Source: Leadbetterella lacunae
GTDB lineage: Bacteria > Bacteroidota > Bacteroidia > Cytophagales > Spirosomataceae
Direction of reading: 5' to 3'
Assembly (NCBI RefSeq): GCF_042649125.1
Contig: NZ_JBHRYQ010000001.1
Span: 2,480,001 to 2,544,000 of the forward strand
DNA: 64,000 nt
In this document: in pieces, positions 8,318 through 16,550 of the stretch
Position numbering within the stretch: the first letter of the stretch is position 1
Layout of the letters: each line of letters opens with the position of its first letter
Program-made: the position numbers and the translations under genes
Notes under the pieces: generated by a model
The model's input: the letters and a program-made list of their open reading frames with translations, nothing else
Told to the model about the DNA's origin: nothing
Database searches by the model: none

Positions 8318-9115
8318 TCATTTAGGCTGCTGTTTCAAAATAATTTTCTCTAAAAGTTTAGGGAAAAAACGCTTCAAATAAACCCCTAACACTTCTTTAC
8401 CTCCCATATAAATCTCACTCTTCCTGTTTTTTAAGCCTGAAACGATCTTTTCGGCACACTCCTGAGCCGAAAGTCCATTCGCTTGGTTCACGTCCTTTTT
8501 ACCATATTTTGACCCATCAGCTGCCAATGCATTGAGCGAAATATCAGTATTGATATAACCTGGACATACCAAAAGCACGTGGATATTATGTTCCGTAACT
8601 TCAGCACGAAGAGAATCAAAAAAGCCGTGAAGGGCATGCTTGGTAGCACAATATCCCGATCGCTTTGGCGTACCCAGCTTTCCCGAAAGGCTGCTAGTTA
8701 CAGCTATTTGACCCGACTTTTGGGCAATCATATACGGCAAAACAACTTTAGTTAGAGCCACAACACCGAAAAAGTTAACATCAAAAAGCGTCTGATACAC
8801 TTCCATTGAGGTTCCTATCACATCGCCCCTTTGCGAAATGCCGGCATTATTAAACAAGACGTCGATTCTACCAAACTTATCAATCACTTGCTTGGCCAAA
8901 CCCTCAAAACTAGCAACCGCAGTTACGTCCATCGGCAAAACCAACACATCGGCTTCTGCCAAACCTAATTCTTTCTTAACTCGCACAAGCTCCTCTACTC
9001 TTCTTGCAGACAGCACTAACTTGCCGCCTTCTTTTGCCACTTGATGAGCCGTAGCTTCTCCAATACCCGCCGAAGCACCGGTAATCCAAACTACTTTATT
9101 ATCTAAAAATCCCAT
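8318..9115 (-). CDS. short-chain dehydrogenase/reductase (SDR)
   Basis: The 265-residue product is a classical SDR: TGASAGIG cofactor loop (about 13-20), NNAG (about 90), catalytic Ser in VTSSLSG, and YCATK (Tyr and Lys). A hydrophobic and basic C-terminal stretch (YLKRFFPKLLEKIILKQ) may touch the membrane, as in the DHRS7-like group. The SAR rather than an acidic residue after the second strand favours NADP(H). The substrate is not evident. It lies between gdhA and sixA on the same strand, with a terminator separating it from gdhA. Confidence 0.88.
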   Translation of the reverse strand: MGFLDNKVVWITGASAGIGEATAHQVAKEGGKLVLSARRVEELVRVKKELGLAEADVLVLPMDVTAVASFEGLAKQVIDKFGRIDVLFNNAGISQRGDVIGTSMEVYQTLFDVNFFGVVALTKVVLPYMIAQKSGQIAVTSSLSGKLGTPKRSGYCATKHALHGFFDSLRAEVTEHNIHVLLVCPGYINTDISLNALAADGSKYGKKDVNQANGLSAQECAEKIVSGLKNRKSEIYMGGKEVLGVYLKRFFPKLLEKIILKQQPK

Positions 9116-9148
9116 ATTATTTTAAAAAGACAAATATACATTCAAAAA

Positions 9149-9183
9149 CAAAAAAGGGCACAAACTTGTTAGTTTGCACCCTT
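9149..9183 (-). terminator. gdhA terminator
   Basis: On the minus strand AAGGGTGCAAAC pairs with GTTTGTGCCCTT except for a two-base internal bulge, with a 6-base loop and a following T run. It lies 22 bases after the gdhA stop. Confidence 0.75.
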
Positions 9184-9205
9184 AATTTTATTAAAAAAAT
9201 ACTTA

Positions 9206-10483
9206 TCAACCGTAACCCCCTCTAAATTTGTACGAGCTAGAAACCTTGTCAATAGCAAGAATATAAGCCGCAAGCCTCAGCGAAACGTCGTGTTTTTGAG
9301 AAACCTCAAACACATTGTTAAATGCATCTTTCATGGCTCTATCACATCTTCTGTTAATTCTATCTAATGTCCATTTGTATCCGATTCGGTTTTGAACCCA
9401 CTCAAAATACGAAACAGTAACCCCTCCGGCATTGGCCAAAATATCAGGCACTACCATAATGCCTTTTTCATTGATTATATCATCTGCTTTTGCTGAAGTA
9501 GGACCATTGGCTCCTTCTACTATTAATTTGGCTTGAATTTTAGATGCATTGTTTTTTGTGATCACATCTTCTTTTGCTGCCGGAACCAATAAATCTACGG
9601 GTAAAAACAACAACTCTTCGGGGTCAATTAACTCAGCACCTTTAAAACCTTCTAAGCTACCTTTGTTAGCATCTCTATATGCAATCGCTTTTTCGATATC
9701 GATACCTCCGTCATTGTAATAAGCACCCGAAATATCAGAAATACCGTTAATGTTAACCCCTTTTTCTTTTAACAAAGCCGCGGCATGTGAACCCACATTA
9801 CCAAAACCTTGCACAGCCGCCGTAGCTCTGTATGGATTAAGTTTAAGCTTATCCATAGCCGCCAAAGCCGAAACCATAACACCTCTACCCGTAGCCTCAG
9901 TCCTACCCAATGAACCTCCTAGCACCAATGGCTTACCTGTAACCACAGCGGGACAATTGGCACCTTTAGCTTTTGAGTATTCATCCATTAGCCAGGCCAT
10001 CTCTCTCGGACCCGTACCCATGTCTGGAGCCGGAATATCTTTGTCAGGACCAAAAATATCGAGCATAGCGATGGTGTAAGCACGCATCAAACGCTCAATC
10101 TCCCCAGAAGACATATTTCTTGGATTACAAGCAATACCACCTTTGGCACCGCCGTAAGGAATATCCACTACAGCACATTTCCATGTCATCCAAGCGGCCA
10201 AAGCACGTACCTCATCTAAAGTAACATCTGGATCAAAACGGATCCCGCCTTTTCCTGGACCAAGAATAGTGGAGTGAATAACCCTGTAGCCTTCAAATAC
10301 TTCTACACGGCCATCGTCCATCGTTACGGGCAGGCCAACTATCACTTGTCTGGCCGGAACTTTTAATATATTGTACATTTCGTCCGATATACCGAGAATT
10401 TTGACTGCTGCGTCAAACCTCGACATCATCGACTCCAAAGGATTTTCTTTATCCTTTATGGGAGCAGGCTCTAAATATGCCAT
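9206..10483 (-). CDS. gdhA: glutamate dehydrogenase (Glu/Leu/Phe/Val dehydrogenase family)
   Basis: The 425-residue product fits the short hexameric glutamate dehydrogenase type. The substrate region has PGKGGIRFDP, catalytic Lys in IPYGGAKGGI (residue 114) and Asp in PAPDMGTGPREM (residue 154); a Rossmann motif GFGNVGSHAA follows at about 226. It interconverts glutamate with 2-oxoglutarate and ammonia. The coenzyme cannot be decided from the motifs alone. Other family members act on leucine or phenylalanine, but the PAPDMGT and GGAKGG context favours glutamate. It is monocistronic, with its own terminator and a divergent regulator-like gene upstream. Confidence 0.92.
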   Translation of the reverse strand: MAYLEPAPIKDKENPLESMMSRFDAAVKILGISDEMYNILKVPARQVIVGLPVTMDDGRVEVFEGYRVIHSTILGPGKGGIRFDPDVTLDEVRALAAWMTWKCAVVDIPYGGAKGGIACNPRNMSSGEIERLMRAYTIAMLDIFGPDKDIPAPDMGTGPREMAWLMDEYSKAKGANCPAVVTGKPLVLGGSLGRTEATGRGVMVSALAAMDKLKLNPYRATAAVQGFGNVGSHAAALLKEKGVNINGISDISGAYYNDGGIDIEKAIAYRDANKGSLEGFKGAELIDPEELLFLPVDLLVPAAKEDVITKNNASKIQAKLIVEGANGPTSAKADDIINEKGIMVVPDILANAGGVTVSYFEWVQNRIGYKWTLDRINRRCDRAMKDAFNNVFEVSQKHDVSLRLAAYILAIDKVSSSYKFRGGYG

Positions 10484-10862
10484 ATCTACTACTTTTTGTT
10501 TGTTGATTCAAAACTTAAACGCAAAAATACTTAACAATTGTCAATTCCAGAAATAGTATAATTTTTTATAAATAAATTACTATGGCTAAAAACAGAATTA
10601 AGCATATAAACTCCATGCAAAATTAAGGAAAACCACATTTTTGTTTTGTGTTTTAAAATTAAGTTTTCCTAAAATTTTTTTAAAGAAAGTCATTTATTAC
10701 CGTTAAATAAATATTTAGTCTAAAAAGCCAAGTAAATCTTCTTTTATCCTAATTACTAGCACGTTTACTAAAAAAATAAAGGTTGCCTTTTTTTAAAAAA
10801 TGCGTTATCTTTGCACCCAAATTTAACTATACTATTTATTCTTTACCCAAAACTTTAAAATT
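10484..10862. other. divergent regulatory region between gdhA and the dksA-like gene
   Basis: I see no gene in these 379 bases. The region has a minus-strand TAnnTTTG-like element near 10521-10528 that may serve gdhA, a loose inverted repeat (AGGAAAAC 10626-10633 with GTTTTCCT 10663-10670, loop about 29 bases), and the dksA promoter at the right end. Confidence 0.45.
10783..10813 (+). promoter_or_regulatory. promoter of the dksA-like gene
   Basis: TTG (10783-10785) and TATCTTTG (10806-10813), separated by 20 bases, match the Bacteroidota -33/-7 pattern. It leaves a leader of about 45 bases before the ATG at 10863. Confidence 0.65.
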
Positions 10863-11249
10863 ATGGCTACCTCAGACGAAAAAACAAGATATTCAGAAGC
10901 TGAATTGGCTGAGTTTGAAGAGATAATCTTAAAAAAACTTGCTGCTACTAACACCGAGGTAAACTTTATTAAAGAGACCTTAAGTAGAAAAAACGACAAC
11001 GGCACTGACAATACAGCTGTAGGATCTAAAACACTAGAAGACGGAGCTGACGTGAGAGAAAAAGAGCAACTGAGCCAGTCTGCATCAAGACTACAGAAGT
11101 TTGCCTCTCAACTTGAAGCTGCTCTCATTAGAATTAAAAACGGAACTTACGGATTATGTAAAGATACAGGCAAGTTAATTCCGAAAGAGAGACTAAAAGC
11201 TGTACCTCATACACAGCAGACTATTGAAGCTAAAATGAAAGCGAATTAA
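10863..11249 (+). CDS. TraR/DksA-family protein, reduced zinc site
   Basis: The 128-residue product has a long charged helical part (about 10-92, coiled-coil-like) and a DksA-type C-terminal tail beginning GTYGLCKDTGKLIPKERL. Only one of the four zinc-finger cysteines remains (C99); the others are replaced, with PH at 115-116. This pattern is common in Bacteroidota members of the family. DksA proteins reach into the secondary channel of RNA polymerase and modify promoter response, often with ppGpp. Whether this variant does so is inferred. The last 9 codons and the terminator are duplicated about 1 kb downstream. Confidence 0.88.
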   Translation: MATSDEKTRYSEAELAEFEEIILKKLAATNTEVNFIKETLSRKNDNGTDNTAVGSKTLEDGADVREKEQLSQSASRLQKFASQLEAALIRIKNGTYGLCKDTGKLIPKERLKAVPHTQQTIEAKMKAN

Positions 11250-11318
11250 TTTAGAATCGATTTTAATTGAAAATATCCTTAAAGCGATGCATTTAAAATG
11301 TATCGCTTTTTTTGTGAT
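11221..11318 (+). repeat. 98-bp direct repeat, copy 1 (dksA 3' end plus terminator)
   Basis: This segment covers the last 29 bases of the dksA-like gene, the spacer and its terminator. It recurs at 12242-12340 with one substitution (T at 11294 versus A) and one extra T in the T run. The two copies bracket a single gene, like the flanking repeats left by site-specific or Campbell-type integration at a gene's 3' end. Confidence 0.9.
11281..11316 (+). terminator. terminator of the dksA-like gene
   Basis: AAAGCGATGCAT (11281-11292) pairs with ATGTATCGCTTT (11298-11309) with one G-T pair and a 5-base loop, then a T run. Confidence 0.85.
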
Positions 11319-11400
11319 AATCTTTCCCTCGAAAAAATAATTTGAAATAAAACCCGTTTTTTTACAATCTAATCATTCACAATTGCAAAAATCCATTAAA

Positions 11401-12219
11401 ATGAAAAAACTATTATTTCTTTTACCCATACTAACACTTTTTTCTTTTAATAAGGAAAAACTATCAGACCCAATCAAAAAGCACCTTAAAGCTTATGCTA
11501 AAATACCTGAAGGAGATGCATTTATTAAGCAAAGAAAAGTACATGTAGACGAATTTTATATTTCAAAAACAGAAACTACAAATCAAGAGTACGTTGCTTT
11601 TCTTGAAGATATTAAATCAACAAATCCAGAATTGTACCAAAAATCACTTCCTGACACTACAGTCTGGTCAAGCAAAGAAAACGTTAACCAAGGGTTTGTA
11701 AACGCATATTTGAGACACCCTGGTTTTAGAACCTCCCCTGTGGTTGGCATCAGCTATAGACAAGCTGAAAACTATTGCAAATGGATAGAAACAAAATTGA
11801 ACGAAAACCTAAATGAAGGACTTAAAATAAAAGTTTCGCTACCAACTGAAGCAGAATGGGTAAGAGCAGCTAGAGGAGATGAACACACTAAAATTTTTAC
11901 CTGGGGCGGGCCTTACTTACAAGACAGTAAAGGGAAAGCATTAGCAAACTTCAAAAAAGAGAACATTAAATACCTGAATGAATTAAGAACCTCAGCTCCG
12001 GAGCGAAATTTATTCACTGCAAGTGTATTTTCATTTGCACCAAATAAGTTTGGTGTTTACCAAATGTGCGGAAACGTAGCAGAGTTAACAAAGGAGCCAG
12101 ACACGATAAAAGGAGGAGCATGGGATACCAATGCGGATGAATTACAAATCGATGCAAAAAACGACCTGAAAGCCCCATCCAAAAGCGTAGGATTTAGAAT
12201 TGCGGTGAAAATATTATGA
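11401..12219 (+). CDS. SUMF1/GldJ-like (formylglycine-generating-enzyme fold) exported protein, probably non-catalytic
   Basis: The 272-residue product has a short hydrophobic start (signal-like, no lipobox) and then the FGE-sulfatase fold: FYISKTETTNQEYVAFL at about 52-68, SPVVGISYRQAENYCKWI (112-129), LPTEAEWVRAARG (147-159), VYQMCGNVAEL (219-229), IKGGAWD (236-242) and VGFRIA (263-268). The cysteine pair that formylglycine-generating enzymes carry after the GG[SA]W motif is missing; the only cysteines are C126 and C223. So it more likely plays a structural or binding role, as GldJ and GldK do in gliding and type IX secretion. I chose the ATG at 11401 since it begins the hydrophobic stretch; 11383 is also in frame. 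It sits alone between two copies of the dksA 3' end. Confidence 0.82.
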   Translation: MKKLLFLLPILTLFSFNKEKLSDPIKKHLKAYAKIPEGDAFIKQRKVHVDEFYISKTETTNQEYVAFLEDIKSTNPELYQKSLPDTTVWSSKENVNQGFVNAYLRHPGFRTSPVVGISYRQAENYCKWIETKLNENLNEGLKIKVSLPTEAEWVRAARGDEHTKIFTWGGPYLQDSKGKALANFKKENIKYLNELRTSAPERNLFTASVFSFAPNKFGVYQMCGNVAELTKEPDTIKGGAWDTNADELQIDAKNDLKAPSKSVGFRIAVKIL

Positions 12220-12241
12220 GGAATTGAACATCCAAAACCGC

Positions 12242-12340
12242 CTATTGAAGCTAAAATGAAAGCGAATTAATTTAGAATCGATTTTAATTGAAAATATCCT
12301 TAAAGCGATGCATTAAAAATGTATCGCTTTTTTTTGTGAT
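12242..12340 (+). repeat. 98-bp direct repeat, copy 2
   Basis: This is a near-exact copy of 11221-11318, including the coding end of dksA, which here is an orphan 9-codon fragment in frame with nothing. It ends at the same GTGAT point as copy 1; flanking bases differ on both sides, which defines the boundaries. Confidence 0.9.
12302..12335 (+). terminator. terminator copy serving the SUMF1-like gene
   Basis: This is the same hairpin as at 11281-11316 with a one-base loop change and an eight-T tail. It now lies downstream of the SUMF1-like gene. Confidence 0.8.
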
Positions 12341-12687
12341 ATAAACTTCATTAAAAATACTTTGAGAAAAATATCAGTTTTAACAAAAGCTTAATCACAA
12401 TAATATTTTTTTTTAAAACGATACCTTGGCTAATTTAACTAAAAGCAACACCAGATCTAGAACGCAATTCGAGTCTTTTGCGACTAATTCTTACAAAGAA
12501 TACACTTTTTTGATTGCTCCGTAAATATTTTAAAAACATAAATCATACTTTCTTCCAATAAAAAAGGCTTTTTCGTTGGATTTCTCTAAAAAAAATACAA
12601 ATACTATGTATTCTAATTTGTTTTGTAATACAGAATTTATAATTTTGCAGTCCGAAATCAATAGATTTAATTAAAAACAAAACATAA
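12341..12687. other. leader region of atpD
   Basis: I see no gene here. The stretch is AT-rich and ends in the atpD promoter. A weak pairing, CCAA (near 12556) with TTGG (near 12580), is too short to be informative. Confidence 0.45.
12617..12647 (+). promoter_or_regulatory. atpD promoter, consensus Bacteroidota type
   Basis: TTTG (12617-12620), exactly 19 bases, then TAATTTTG (12640-12647). This is a full match to TTTG-N19-TAnnTTTG and lies 40 bases before the atpD start codon. Confidence 0.8.
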
Positions 12688-14193
12688 ATGGCAAATATTG
12701 GTAAAATCTCACAAATAATCGGACCAGTTGTGGACGTAAGTTTTGAGGGGGAAGCCGCTTCTCTACCTGCAATATTAGACGCTTTGTCTGTAACTAAACT
12801 TAATGGTCAAAAAGTAATCCTTGAGGTACAGCAGCACCTTGGAGAAGATCGTGTACGTGCAATCGCAATGGATAGTACTGACGGACTTCAAAGAGGACAA
12901 GCAGTTACTCACTTGGGTACTCCTATCACTATGCCTACTGGCGAGGAGATTAAAGGAAGACTTTTTAACGTAGTAGGCGAAGCTATTGACGGTTTAGGAG
13001 CAGTTAACACTCCGGGCCTATCTATTCACAGAGGTGCACCTAAGTTTGAAGATCTTGCCACAGCTACTGAGGTACTTTTTACAGGTATCAAAGTTATTGA
13101 CTTATTAGCTCCATACGTAAAAGGTGGAAAAATTGGTTTATTTGGTGGTGCCGGTGTAGGTAAAACGGTATTGATCCAAGAGCTAATCAACAATATCGCA
13201 AAAGCATATGCTGGTCTTTCGGTATTTGCAGGTGTAGGTGAGCGTACACGTGAAGGAAACGATTTGCTTCGTGAGATGATCGAATCAGGTATTGTAAAAT
13301 ACGGTGATGCATTTAAACACTCAATGGAAGAAGGCGGATGGGATCTTAGCGTAGTAGACAGAGAAGCTTTGAAAGAATCACAAGCCACATTTATATTTGG
13401 ACAAATGAACGAGCCTCCAGGTGCTCGTGCTAGAGTAGCCCTTTCTGGTCTTACAGTAGCGGAACACTTCCGTGATGGTGACGGCGAAGGCAAAGGACGT
13501 GATATCCTATTCTTTATCGATAACATTTTCCGTTTTACACAAGCGGGTTCTGAGGTTTCTGCCCTTTTGGGTCGTATGCCTTCAGCGGTAGGTTACCAAC
13601 CAACTTTGGCAACCGAAATGGGTGTGATGCAAGAGCGTATCGCTTCAACAAAAAGAGGATCAATTACCTCGGTACAGGCCGTTTACGTACCTGCCGATGA
13701 CTTAACTGACCCTGCTCCAGCTACAACATTTGCTCACCTTGATGCCACTACCGTATTAAGTCGTAAAATTGCTGAGCTTGGTATCTACCCAGCGGTGGAT
13801 CCGTTAGATTCTTCTTCTAGAATTCTTTCTGCTGAAGTTTTAGGTGATGCTCACTATGACTGTGCTCAAAGTGTTAAACTTCTTTTACAACGTTACAAAG
13901 AACTTCAAGATATCATCGCTATTCTTGGACTTGAAGAACTTTCTGAAGATGACAAACTAGTAGTTTCTAGAGCTCGTCGTGTTCAGCGTTTCTTATCTCA
14001 GCCATTCTTTGTTGCTGAGCAGTTTACAGGATTAAAAGGAGTACTTGTAGATATCAACGATACTATCAAAGGATTTAACCAAATCATGAATGGAGATTAC
14101 GATCACCTTCCTGAGGCTGCGTTTAACCTTGTAGGTTCTATTGAAGATGCAGTTACTAAAGGAGAAAGACTAATTGCTGAAGCAACTAAGTAA
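12688..14193 (+). CDS. atpD: F-type ATP synthase subunit beta
   Basis: The catalytic subunit of F1 makes ATP from ADP and phosphate on the inner face of the membrane. The product has the beta barrel start (GKISQIIGPVVDVSF), Walker A GGAGVGKT (about 153-160), the GERTREGNDL block, Walker B region ILFFIDNIFR, and the conserved ALLGRMPSAVGYQPTLA loop. At 501 residues it has the length usual for Bacteroidota. The codon use is more GC-ending and regular than the neighbours, as expected for a highly expressed gene. atpC follows by 41 bases. The other subunit genes are elsewhere, which is the normal arrangement in this phylum. Confidence 0.98.
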   Translation: MANIGKISQIIGPVVDVSFEGEAASLPAILDALSVTKLNGQKVILEVQQHLGEDRVRAIAMDSTDGLQRGQAVTHLGTPITMPTGEEIKGRLFNVVGEAIDGLGAVNTPGLSIHRGAPKFEDLATATEVLFTGIKVIDLLAPYVKGGKIGLFGGAGVGKTVLIQELINNIAKAYAGLSVFAGVGERTREGNDLLREMIESGIVKYGDAFKHSMEEGGWDLSVVDREALKESQATFIFGQMNEPPGARARVALSGLTVAEHFRDGDGEGKGRDILFFIDNIFRFTQAGSEVSALLGRMPSAVGYQPTLATEMGVMQERIASTKRGSITSVQAVYVPADDLTDPAPATTFAHLDATTVLSRKIAELGIYPAVDPLDSSSRILSAEVLGDAHYDCAQSVKLLLQRYKELQDIIAILGLEELSEDDKLVVSRARRVQRFLSQPFFVAEQFTGLKGVLVDINDTIKGFNQIMNGDYDHLPEAAFNLVGSIEDAVTKGERLIAEATK

Positions 14194-14234
14194 TTTCACA
14201 ATTGGTTTTTAAATAAAACTTAAGGTTTAAAAAA

Positions 14235-14477
14235 ATGAATTTAGAAATAATAACACCAGATAAAAAAGTCTTTGAGGGCGAAGTAGATTCGATTATTCTT
14301 CCAGGAAAAAACGGACAATTTCAACTTTTAAAAGACCACGCTCCAATGGTAAGTACATTACTAAAAGGAGACCTTACTTATGATATCAAAGGCAAAACCG
14401 AGACTATCATAGTAGACGGAGGTGTATTAGAAGTATCAAAAAACAGAGTGTTGGTTTTGGCCGAAGCTGTTATTTGA
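14235..14477 (+). CDS. atpC: F-type ATP synthase subunit epsilon
   Basis: The 80-residue product is the N-terminal beta-sandwich of subunit epsilon (LEIITPDKKVFEGEVDSIILPG and the DHAPMVSTLLKGDL block), which links the gamma shaft to the c ring. The C-terminal helical hairpin that inhibits hydrolysis in longer homologues is absent. This short form is known in several bacterial groups including Bacteroidota, so I do not regard it as truncated. It shares the atpD transcript and is followed by a strong terminator. Confidence 0.93.
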   Translation: MNLEIITPDKKVFEGEVDSIILPGKNGQFQLLKDHAPMVSTLLKGDLTYDIKGKTETIIVDGGVLEVSKNRVLVLAEAVI

Positions 14478-14497
14478 TAGATTTTATAAAAACTTAT

Positions 14498-14534
14498 AAA
14501 GGGCTAATGTTTCAAACACATTAGCCCTTTTTTT
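14498..14534 (+). terminator. atpDC terminator
   Basis: AAAGGGCTAATGT (14498-14510) and ACATTAGCCCTTT (14518-14530) form a perfect 13-bp stem with a 7-base loop, followed by more T. Confidence 0.92.
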
Positions 14535-14734
14535 GTGCCCAAATTAAAAAATATTTGTTACCAAATTAACCATCCTTTCTATTTTCAAAAGCCTTGTTTT
14601 ACTTCCAACTTATATAAATTTTCAAAAAATATAGCTTACAGAGATTTAGAGTTTATAATTTAATTTAATAGTTACTATCTTTATTTCACTTTTGGGCATA
14701 AACTAATCCCTTAATATTAAACAACCTGTACTTT

Positions 14735-16531
14735 ATGAAAAAAACATTTTGGATATTGGTTTTATGCCAAATGTCGCTCTATGCTCAAACAACAACCACG
14801 GCAATCGATTCGCCTTTATTTACCTCAAAGTCTTCAAACTGGAAAATAGTAAAAGATGTCAACGTAAACATTGACGAGAAAAACTCTTTGTCATATACCC
14901 CAGGATTGGGAGTTTTACTTTGCGAGCATCAGCAAGGCAAGTACGGCATGGAATACGAACTATTCTCAAAACAAGAACATGGTGACATGGACATTGAATT
15001 TGATTTCATGATGGCCAAAGGCTCTAATTCGGGATTTTATTTACAATCGAGATATGAAATTCAACTTTTTGATAGCTGGGGCGTGAAAACCCCAAAATAT
15101 TACGATTGCGGTGGCATATATGAAAGATGGAAAGAAAATAACCCTGAAGGCGAAAAAGGATATGAAGGTTATGCCCCGCGAGTAAATGTATGCAAAGCAC
15201 CGGGACTGTGGCAACATATGAAAATATCATTTCAAGCACCACGATTTAACCCCGAAGGAAAAAAAATAGCCAATGCTAAAATATTATTTATCACGCTAAA
15301 TGGCGTATTGATCCATGAAAACGTAGAGCTTTCTGGTGTAACAAGAGGAAGCATATCAGAAACTGAAGTTGCTAAGGCACCCTTTAGAATTCAAGGCGAC
15401 CATGGTTCCATTGCATTCAGAAATATTTACATCAACGATTTTGATAAAACACCGGGCTCCTTAACCGACCTAAACTACAAAGTGTACTATGGCAGCTATA
15501 TGCACGACGCCGACCTTTCAAAAATAAAGATAGACGAAAGTGGCAAAACCAATGAACTAACCTGGGAAGTAACCAAAAACACAAACGATTATGTATTTGT
15601 AATAAATGGAAAATACAACGCTCCCACTGCCGGAAAATATACATTTACCACCCAAATGGCAGGCAATAGCACTTTAAAGGTAGACGGCAAGCAAATATTA
15701 GGTAACAATTGGACGGTTTCAGGCCAAACACGAGAAGCGAGTATAGACCTTACAGCAGGAGAACATAGCATCGAACTATTTAACAATAAAAGAGACGGTT
15801 GGCTCAAACCCGTATTGGGATTTTGGTCAGCCGGACCAGGATTTAGAGCAACTGCCCACCACAGTTTAGGCTCAACCATAGCCTCAAAAGGAGCAGATCC
15901 TATTATAATAAATGCCAATACCAATACAACTTTGAGGAGTTTTATGGATTTTAAGAAAAATCCTACTGATAAAAACTTCAGAATTGTGCATGCCATTTCA
16001 GTAGGCTCACCTAGTCAAATACACTACACCTATGACCTTGACAAAGGCACTATCTTACAAGTATGGAAGGGCAATTTCTTAGACGCTACACCAATGTGGA
16101 ATGACCGAGGCGATGGCTCATCGGTGCCTTTAGGGAGTGTCACAGTGTTTAATCATGATTTAACCTTATCAAAACCCAATTTGGCATTGCCAGTAGATAC
16201 AAGCGGTTCAGCTTATAGACCCTTAGGTTATACGCTAGACGAAAATGATTTACCGACATTCAAATACGAGATTTATGGTACCAAAGTAAGTGACGCCATT
16301 AAAGTGGTGGAAGAAAAATATTTAGCAAGAGAAATCAGCCTCAGCAATGCAAATGACTTAGTAGCAAAGGTTGCAGAAGGCAAAATAATAGAGGAAGTGG
16401 CGAAAGGCCTTTATGCAATAGACGACAAATCTTATTTCATAAAAACTAGCCAACAAGCAGAGGTTAAAAATAATAACGAATTATATATTCGACCAGAAAA
16501 TAATAAAATCTCATACCAAATCTTGTTTTAA
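14735..16531 (+). CDS. secreted DUF1080 (3-keto-disaccharide hydrolase-like) protein with PA14-like domain
   Basis: The 598-residue product has a signal peptide (cleavage near LYAQ, residue 18). Residues about 30-235 match the DUF1080 concanavalin-like fold: FDFMMAKGSNSGFYLQSR, then YDCGGIYER and PGLWQHMKISF, ending in APFRIQGDHGSIAFRNIYI. A PA14-like carbohydrate-binding segment follows (about 245-375, PTAGKYTFTTQMAGNSTLKV and AGEHSIELF). The C-terminal 200 residues are unassigned. DUF1080 proteins include hydrolases that cleave 3-keto-glycosides. The next gene, 19 bases on, is a secreted propeller protein with a cytochrome c domain. The two probably form an operon for oxidative attack on sugars outside the cytoplasm. 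The exact substrate is unknown. Confidence 0.85.
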   Translation: MKKTFWILVLCQMSLYAQTTTTAIDSPLFTSKSSNWKIVKDVNVNIDEKNSLSYTPGLGVLLCEHQQGKYGMEYELFSKQEHGDMDIEFDFMMAKGSNSGFYLQSRYEIQLFDSWGVKTPKYYDCGGIYERWKENNPEGEKGYEGYAPRVNVCKAPGLWQHMKISFQAPRFNPEGKKIANAKILFITLNGVLIHENVELSGVTRGSISETEVAKAPFRIQGDHGSIAFRNIYINDFDKTPGSLTDLNYKVYYGSYMHDADLSKIKIDESGKTNELTWEVTKNTNDYVFVINGKYNAPTAGKYTFTTQMAGNSTLKVDGKQILGNNWTVSGQTREASIDLTAGEHSIELFNNKRDGWLKPVLGFWSAGPGFRATAHHSLGSTIASKGADPIIINANTNTTLRSFMDFKKNPTDKNFRIVHAISVGSPSQIHYTYDLDKGTILQVWKGNFLDATPMWNDRGDGSSVPLGSVTVFNHDLTLSKPNLALPVDTSGSAYRPLGYTLDENDLPTFKYEIYGTKVSDAIKVVEEKYLAREISLSNANDLVAKVAEGKIIEEVAKGLYAIDDKSYFIKTSQQAEVKNNNELYIRPENNKISYQILF

Positions 16532-16550
16532 CCTATTCACTTAAGAGATA

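Noticed and set aside
10863..11249. Loss of three zinc-finger cysteines in the DksA-like protein as a sign of a pseudogene
   Set aside because: The same reduced form is common in this phylum; the frame and promoter are intact.
13026..13526. 166-codon open frame on the minus strand inside atpD
   Set aside because: It lies wholly within the highly conserved atpD gene and its protein has no recognisable motif. The open frame follows from the codon use of atpD.
12688..14477. atpD-atpC separated from other ATP synthase genes and a short AtpC as an anomaly
   Set aside because: The split operon and short epsilon are known in Bacteroidota, so they are ordinary here.
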